In this document: positions 57,761 through 64,000 of the stretch, in pieces
Numbering within the stretch: the first letter of the stretch is position 1
Layout of the letters: each line of letters starts with the position of its first letter
The notes under the pieces: generated by a model
Database searches by the model: none
The model's input: the letters and a program-made list of their open reading frames with translations, nothing else
Told to the model about the DNA's origin: nothing
Assembly: GCA_011800805.1 (NCBI GenBank)
Contig: MPNW01000122.1
Span: forward strand, 228,644 to 292,643
Direction of reading: 5' to 3'
DNA from: Hirudo medicinalis
Taxonomy: Eukaryota; Annelida; Clitellata; Hirudinida; Hirudinidae
Length of the DNA: 64,000 nucleotides
Position numbers and translations under genes: made by a program

Positions 57761-58876
57761 CTAAGAGATGGTGCTGTAATATCTGGTGTTATTGATTCTG
57801 TGGAAGAAGTGCACGATCAGCATCGCCATAGAAAGTATGGCAACAATTTCAAGCACAACAATCGTCAACGCTGCTATTGAAATGACTTTTTCTTTCGTCA
57901 TGCTGTTGTCATGAAATTGTGCTTCGTTGCTTATGGAAGAGCTCTCTTCGGGAAGTTTCAGAATGTCTTCTGACTGAAGTTTCGATTCTCCGAGTTGAAA
58001 GCAACCAAAGGTTTTATGAATCTCAACTGATCGTTTGTCCTCAAAGTTTTCATTTTTGATTGATATTTTCGACGTACAAGAAATGTTCCCCAACGGCAAG
58101 TCCTTCCAATGGATACCTGCGTATTGGAAAGGTTCACAGCAGATTGGATTGCTGTCTTTGAAATACCATGATAAGAGTTTCGTGGTGTTTAAATAGCTGA
58201 CGAGGTTCTTTGTTCGACAATCGCAGATCCAGGGATTTTCAGACAGCTTGAGAAATCTCAAGGATGGCGAAAGCTTTCGACGAGTTTTTGAGACGTCAAG
58301 AGAGGTTAAATAGTTTCTAGACAGATCTAGAGTGTCCAAAAGAAGTAAATTTGTCAACGCAGCCATATGGAATGATGTCAATTTGCATCCATCCAAATGC
58401 AACTTTTCCAACAGCATGAGTCCCTCGAAAGTTGATGTTTCTAGATGTACCAAAGGATTTTTTCCCAAATCTAAAAATCTGAGACGAAAAAGTCCCTCAA
58501 AGTGCTTGGCCCTCAAGCCAGTCAATCTGTTCTGCCGCATGTTCAACATCTGGAGATTTCTTAATTTTCTGAAGCTACCGAAGCTGATAAAGACTAATTT
58601 GTTTGATTCCAGGTTTAAAATTTCCAGGGACGAAAAGCTCTGAAAATCTTCCGATTCTATACTTCCAATTGAGTTGTTTTTCAAGTCCAGGACTTTGACG
58701 TGTTCTACGTTTCTGCTTGGAATATTTTCCAAGTTCTGTCCCGTTAGATTGAGGATGTTCTTAATTTTATGGAATCTTTCATGTTTTCTGTGATTGATCT
58801 TGTTGTCCAACTGATATCCACTTACGACGATCACATGAATCATCATAACCGTGCAAATTAATTCTGATTGAATCAT
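57761..58876 (-). CDS. Leucine-rich-repeat single-pass membrane protein
   Basis: One coding exon of 371 residues. The frame is open further upstream, but a strong acceptor (TGCTTTTTTAG) ends just before the GCTTTATAAAATG context, so I start at 58876 (MIQSELICTV); a 5' UTR exon with donor at 58981 lies upstream. A signal peptide is followed by about seven LRRs of the LxxLxLxxNxL type (VLDLKNNSIGSI, ILNLESNKLVFI, MLNMRQNRLTGL, FLDLGKNPLVHL, TLDLSRNYLTSL), then an LRR C-terminal cap (NPWICDC ... PICC ... ISC). An acidic stalk, a membrane helix at about 331-358 and a 13-residue tail ending RYYSTIS complete it. It resembles extracellular LRR receptors or adhesion proteins; ligand unknown. No intracellular signalling domain is seen. 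Confidence 0.82.
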   Translation of the reverse strand: MIQSELICTVMMIHVIVVSGYQLDNKINHRKHERFHKIKNILNLTGQNLENIPSRNVEHVKVLDLKNNSIGSIESEDFQSFSSLEILNLESNKLVFISFGSFRKLRNLQMLNMRQNRLTGLRAKHFEGLFRLRFLDLGKNPLVHLETSTFEGLMLLEKLHLDGCKLTSFHMAALTNLLLLDTLDLSRNYLTSLDVSKTRRKLSPSLRFLKLSENPWICDCRTKNLVSYLNTTKLLSWYFKDSNPICCEPFQYAGIHWKDLPLGNISCTSKISIKNENFEDKRSVEIHKTFGCFQLGESKLQSEDILKLPEESSSISNEAQFHDNSMTKEKVISIAALTIVVLEIVAILSMAMLIVHFFHRINNTRYYSTIS

Positions 58877-58981
58877 TTTATAAAGCCTAAAAAAGCATTT
58901 AAACATTGAGAGTAATTTCAATATTAATTGTAATGTAATTTTGTAGACCTATTTGTTAAATTCAACAAGAAAAAAGTTTAC

Positions 58982-61077
58982 CTTCATAGCCCAAGTTGGC
59001 AGCGAACTAAACAGACTAAAGTGTAGTGCACTAAAATACTTTGATGCTGATGTTCTATTAAACCTATCGATGATATAAAATCCTATTGGAGGTTTTCTAT
59101 GTTTATTTGTTGGCCTGAAGACAAGACAAATTGATTTTTTCCATTAAGAACAATTGCCGTCGGATGCCTTATGCAATCAGTTATAACAAGCAAGCAATCT
59201 TAGAAGGCATTAAGCCAATTACGACATTGTTTGTCTTTCTGCATTATATTCGATGCAACTAGTGTTAAAATAAACATTTTTGAAATGATTTTAACAGTTG
59301 AATTATGGTGTTTATTAATAATTATTTAGCGTTAATAAGTTAGAATTCTCGTAAAGTATGATATAATAGGCCATTAAGATACCAGAAATTGAAAACTTCA
59401 AATGATCATTTTTCAATTGAGAAGAGATTCTAAATAAATTGGATCAAATTATATCCGTGCACAAACTTCATTGTTTGCATAATTTTTCGGCTTTAAAATT
59501 TAGTGACATAATAAAATTAAGCAAGACTAAAAAAAACTAAAAACCGATTCTGCAACTTATTTATAGTAATTCAAGAATAATATTAATGCACACTTTATGA
59601 TAATTAGGTACTTCATTTGAAGTACTAATCACGTAACATGTGAATGTTAGATAATGCATTAGTTAATGTTTATATTTTCGTGTAGCTTGCTAAGTGTTTA
59701 CCTTAACATAAACAAAAACATTTCCTAAAGCTTCACAATATGTGGCATTTTGTGACAATAAAATTAGGTAAACGAAGAAAAATTGCAGAAAGCAAGCCCA
59801 TTAAACTTGTAGAAAATACTGGCAGATATTATTACATAATTACACAATAAATAGATAAATAGGTTTTGTAAACTCTAGTAGTAACTTCTAACTAATGAAT
59901 TGTGACATCCAACCATTATTAATGACAACCATAAAATCATAAAATGTGTTCAAGTTAATTAATAATTAGTTTTCACAATCAATGAAAATACTAATAAAAA
60001 TTGCCAAGGACGATTAGGACTTGCAGTACGTTCAACAATTAAACTCATGCATTGAATTTATGTATTGCATTCATGCATTGAATTTACGTATGGCATTCAT
60101 GCATTGAATTCATGTATGGCATTCATGCTTTGAATTCATGTATTGCACTCATGCAATACTCTTTCTTCTCGGAGTTACCAACTATCAAGAGTATCACCTG
60201 ACAAGCTATCCTTCCATGACGTCAAAATTTTGAATGCCTGTTACTTCATTAAATTGACTGTTACTATTTAATATTCTAAGTTCTCAATTTACTCAGATCG
60301 ACCACATTACCGTTCTAGACTCCTAGTGATGAAATGACTAAGACTTCCATTGGCAGCAACTTTATTATCATATAATTATGTAATGAACGTTAATATATAA
60401 AGTCGTCCTTTCGTAATAAGTGATAATTTTGCAGCGAATTGGAAATTTGGCCGAAATAAAATGTTTTTCAACAAAATCATTTAATCCCACAAGATATGCA
60501 ATCTTAATAAAATATTAATGAAATTGTTTATTATCTTGGAAGTTTTATTCAACATTTGGAAGCTTTTCAGTAATACCGAATAACTCATTAGATTGCTGAG
60601 CTAAAAAGAAATGTTCTTATGACATTCACAAACTTCCAATTGATAAGAATTGTGGAGGTTACAATTTTTTCAAGAACATGAGTCCATCTTCAACTTATTT
60701 CAAACCTACTCGTAGATAAACGAGAGTGAACTTCAAATAATGCTCCATTTTTCACCGAGCCTTACGAAGCCATGATTCAATTGATCTGCAATAAATTACT
60801 TGGTCACTTTAATTATCAATTTTGAACAAACGGTCATTCGACATACATGATATCCACTTTCTCCTACACCATAAAATTATATTGTAGAATATTTGCAAAT
60901 AGAAAATTTGAATTTTAAACTTTTATAAACTTTTCAATAATAACAAATGCGAAATTATAAAAACGAACTAAAATCTTTGATTGAATATATATCAGCAACA
61001 TTGACAACAACATATCACTAAAGTAGCGAGCGTAATTTCATATACTATTTGATTGTAATCAATTTATCTATTTAATC
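58982..61077. other. Intergenic stretch with a 26-bp minisatellite
   Basis: Starts with the probable 5' UTR exon and promoter of the LRR gene (donor GTAAAC at 58981 on the minus strand). The 26-bp minisatellite is listed separately. The rest is AT-rich without recognised coding signal. Confidence 0.4.
60049..60155. repeat. 26-bp minisatellite, about four copies
   Basis: Unit approximately GCATTGAATTCATGTATTGC plus ATTCAT with scattered substitutions. Confidence 0.8.
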
Positions 61078-61750
61078 ATGCCATCGGAGAAAAAAAGAAG
61101 TTCGAGTGCACAGAGGTCGTCTTCCAAAAGACGGAAATTATCAGATCAATTACATGGTAAATCCTATTACGCTGTTATGTTTAGAAATCATAGACCTTAA
61201 GTTTTAATTACTTCGAATATTGATGGATGCAATGATGACATCTCAAGTTTTCTTACAGATGTAAGTCAAGTGATTGGTTCATTCAAAGGATTAACTCGCG
61301 GACTTTCAAAGGTGGAATTATTCTTTCTTTGATGAAATGTTTTGTTCGATTTTAAATATTCAATTTATCATTAGATAGCAGGAGAAGATTTGGATAACTT
61401 CAAACAAATTTTAGCAAAATTGAGGTTCTTAGAATGTTTCTTTTTTTTTAAGTTTTGTTAATTTTATGAGGTAATTATATACATATATATTGATGTACTC
61501 ACATACATTCAGCTCCTACTTCCCGCGCCTAACGGAGTCAAGTCTCCTTGACATCGATGATTTGCTATATCCGAACGAAGATATTTGCGTCTTGAATATA
61601 TCGAGTTGGTTAATTAAATGTGAAATATAAATCCTGTTCTAAATAATTAATAACCGTTCGTGTTTCAAAAGGCAGTTATTCCCAGGAATCCAGAAATCGT
61701 TTGACCAAGAAGTGCTTCAAGAGTCTCTTCGACTTGGTTCGAAACGATAA
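61078..61750 (+). CDS. Hypothetical 118-aa protein, five exons
   Basis: Exons 61078-61156, 61259-61311, 61375-61424, 61513-61608 and 61672-61750 (TAA) all have AG/GT borders, and phases 1, 0, 2, 2 and 0 carry through, so the model is unlikely to be chance. The product starts MPSEKKRSSSAQRSSSKRRK, a basic Ser-rich nuclear-localisation-like segment. A helical stretch follows (DVSQVIGSFKGLTRGLSK, AGEDLDNFKQILAKL), then SLLDIDDLLYPNEDICVLN, ending LGSKR. No domain recognised. The last exon might instead use a GTTCGA donor and continue. Confidence 0.55.
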
Positions 61751-62061
61751 ATACCGATTAAATAATGTCTTGCTTCAGTAAATACGATTAAATATAGAAT
61801 CCCATCGAAACATACAAATACATTGTTTGTAAGAATAACCTCGCTAAGATTCGCTTTCGATTTTGCTGCGGTTAGGTTTGAAAAAATAGTACATAATCTA
61901 TAAGTTAATGACAGTGCGTCGTTGGTACATTCTTAACTTCTACATGAAACCTTCACCGTATTTTTGCTGCATGTTAAATGCTATTATTTGATGCCACTAA
62001 TATCTCATTAAAATGACAACATTATTATTAAAAAATTCATGAAATTGAAATAACATCTTAA

Positions 62062-63984
62062 ATGTACTTAAATCAGGCTAAAAGTAACAGCTATCGCATA
62101 TTGGACACTGTCATTCTTCAGATGATAGACAACTCACCAAAGGACATTTTCAAAGGAATTAATCTTTTTTTGATGGAGTACTGCATCCTTAAATCATTCT
62201 TAATTCTTATCATCATCGTTGTCGTCGTCGTTACCTTTGCAATAATTACCACTTATTATTTTGTCAGACGTATTGGGAACTTGATATTCAGCAGAACAGG
62301 AATAAATATGTGCCGTGCTGTAAAATTCTTTAAGGTCTCCTTGGATAAACATAAAGAGTTGACATTGGGAGCCATACAATATTCAAATGGTAATATTAGT
62401 TCATTTTGGTATTTGCTTTTTCAAATACATCTAATACTTTCCAATGCTTTCCTTGGTTAAAGCGTTCAGTATGCATCTTCTTCATTCCACTCACAACATT
62501 CCTCGAGCCACACGACCCGATGTCGAAAGAATGAGATTATGGCTTCAACACCAATGTAAGATGTAATTATGTTTCAGACTAAGAATATGCTTATTTGAAG
62601 TGTCTTTGTTATAGAGCTTCTGTTATAATGCAAGTTGAAACTTTCCGTTACAGGTTCTTTCATATTTGGAGATCATAAGCTTGAAACACTGTATAAAGGA
62701 TTGAGAAAGCTTGCAAAGAAGATCAGGCGACTAGAGCAGGTAATGAAGAAATGGTTTCAACCATTTACATATAAGATATATATTCAGAGTTTCTAAGCAA
62801 TGAGATTTTGCCGCCAATTTCCGTACGTGAATTGAGATGGAATCTGCAGCGAACTTCTACTGATTATATTTCAGAATTTCTGATGAATTTTTATAATATA
62901 TAAATGTTAAGTTAATTATTTTACAGATATGTTGCTCTAAAGATTTCATCCAGAAATTAAGATCTCTTCACCCACCATTCCTGGGCTCCTATTACGTAGT
63001 CGTCGATCAGTTATTCCGGTATTTCTCAATGGCTAAGAATGAGAAACAGAAATTGAAGCATGCCAGAAATTTTATCAATGGATTAAGCTATGTATATATC
63101 AGAATGTCATATTTTAAGAGATGTCATTTGGAGTCCTGTTGATTATGCTTATGGCACTAGTTTTATAATAATAATAATAATAATTATTGTTATTATTAAA
63201 AAAAGATAAAGTAATAATTAACAATTATTATTAATATAACATTTATATTATTTATATATATAATATATAATATTTATATTATTTATATATATATAATAAT
63301 AATAATAATATAACAATAACAATAATTATAATAATAATAACATATTATATGTTATCATAATAATATTAATAATAATATTAATAATTAATAATAATATTGT
63401 TATTGTTATTGTTATAGTTTTTTAATGTTCGAGCAGATAATTAAATTGATTACCTGGTCTCAAAATATTTGCATTTTTCAACTTATTAATATAATTGCTT
63501 TTTAGGCCTACATTACCGGCAAAGAAACCTGTCACGATACTTTTTTCTTCCTGATGTATTTTCTCTTTGATGATTTCATCAACGTTAGATCGACTTACTT
63601 TTCTTCTTGGAATGATAACCTTCATACAATTTTAGATACCGATTTCAGATTTGCAAATATTCGGATGACCTGATGAAGCTGGTTGACAAAAGATACTTCA
63701 ACGACGTGGAGCCATTCATATCTGCAGATAACCCTCCCGTCGAAGTTAGCGAATCCAACGATCAACCCGACTTCACAATGGAAAAATTTCTTGTTTACGA
63801 TGAGTTTCTCAAGATTTTATATGTTATATCGAAGTGGCACGAAGCTTTAATGATATGCATTAAACCTGAAGAGGTTTGACAAAAAAAAGTTCAATATTAA
63901 GTTCTGAATCACACTAACTCCATCTATTCAATTCAGCGAGAAGAATTCGAGGCTAGAGTTTTTAGAGACCCTAAGAGCTCAGGG
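62062..63984 (+). CDS. Unrecognised membrane-anchored protein, 3' end beyond window
   Basis: Exons 62062-62389, 62463-62555, 62654-62739, 62927-63091, 63649-63873 and 63937-63984 join with consistent phase; the last ends at a GTAAAA donor, so the gene continues beyond 64000. It encodes at least 315 residues. One strong hydrophobic segment (LILIIIVVVVVTFAIITTYY) lies at about residues 50-70 after an N-terminal region that is not a clear signal peptide. The rest is mixed helical and charged: RPDVERMRLWLQHQC, LYKGLRKLAKKIRRLEQ, HPPFLGSYYVVVDQLFRYFS, then KYSDDLMKLVDKRYFNDVE. I cannot match it to a family. The donor after exon 4 (GTATAT) and the 557-bp AT-rich intron behind it are the weakest points. 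Confidence 0.5.
63162..63420. repeat. AT-rich palindromic low-complexity tract
   Basis: Almost pure A/T. ATAACAATAACAATAATTAT near 63312 is complementary to ATTGTTATTGTTATTGTTAT near 63395, so the tract could form a hairpin. It lies in an intron of the right-end gene. Confidence 0.65.
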
Positions 63985-64000
63985 GTAAAAGCATTCATGT

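Overview
This is a eukaryotic (metazoan) nuclear window: AT-rich (roughly two thirds A+T by eye), intron-dense with canonical GT..AG introns, and crowded with ATT/ATC, GAAT and ATGG microsatellites. The recognisable genes (ING-type PHD protein, AMPK gamma, NR2C2AP, TMEM26, GOLM-type Golgi protein) are animal genes, and the set suggests a bilaterian invertebrate. I cannot name the phylum; a tunicate or another marine invertebrate would fit. Exact 127-bp duplications at contig joins look like unmerged overlaps of a short-read graph assembly.

Layout. 1-4807 (+): 3' part of a C2H2 zinc-finger gene (copy A). 7214-11845 (+): its tandem paralogue (copy B), with the same exon order and phases. 13358-16053 (+): ING1/2-type chromatin reader with a C-terminal PHD finger, interrupted by LINE debris and an N gap in intron 3. 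16979-17230: an isolated GC-rich block. 17937-18602 (+): a probable small three-exon gene. 19389-37332 (-): a long-form AMPK gamma subunit (17 exons, 569 aa, four CBS repeats), whose introns hold most of the microsatellites and a piggyBac-like MITE. 38066-39370 (-): NR2C2AP. 41508-46361 (+): TMEM26-like membrane protein with a long C-terminal tail, preceded by an unexplained overlapping 153-codon ORF and carrying a decayed hAT transposon in intron 3. 47951-54495 (-): GOLM1/GOLM2-like type II Golgi coiled-coil protein. 55673-56365 (-): unrecognised disordered protein. 57761-58876 (-): LRR single-pass membrane protein. 61078-61750 (+) and 62062 to beyond the window end (+): two unrecognised multi-exon genes, the second with a membrane segment.

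The genes do not form one pathway. Exon models were built by hand from splice signals and checked by requiring the reading phase to carry through every junction; the AMPK gamma, GOLM, TMEM26, NR2C2AP, ING and both zinc-finger models close without a phase conflict. The clearest new-looking items are a 470-bp piggyBac-like MITE carrying three copies of an 18-bp palindrome, a 127-bp tract identical between two otherwise diverged zinc-finger paralogues, the ORF overlapping the TMEM26 start, and the two orphan genes at the right end.
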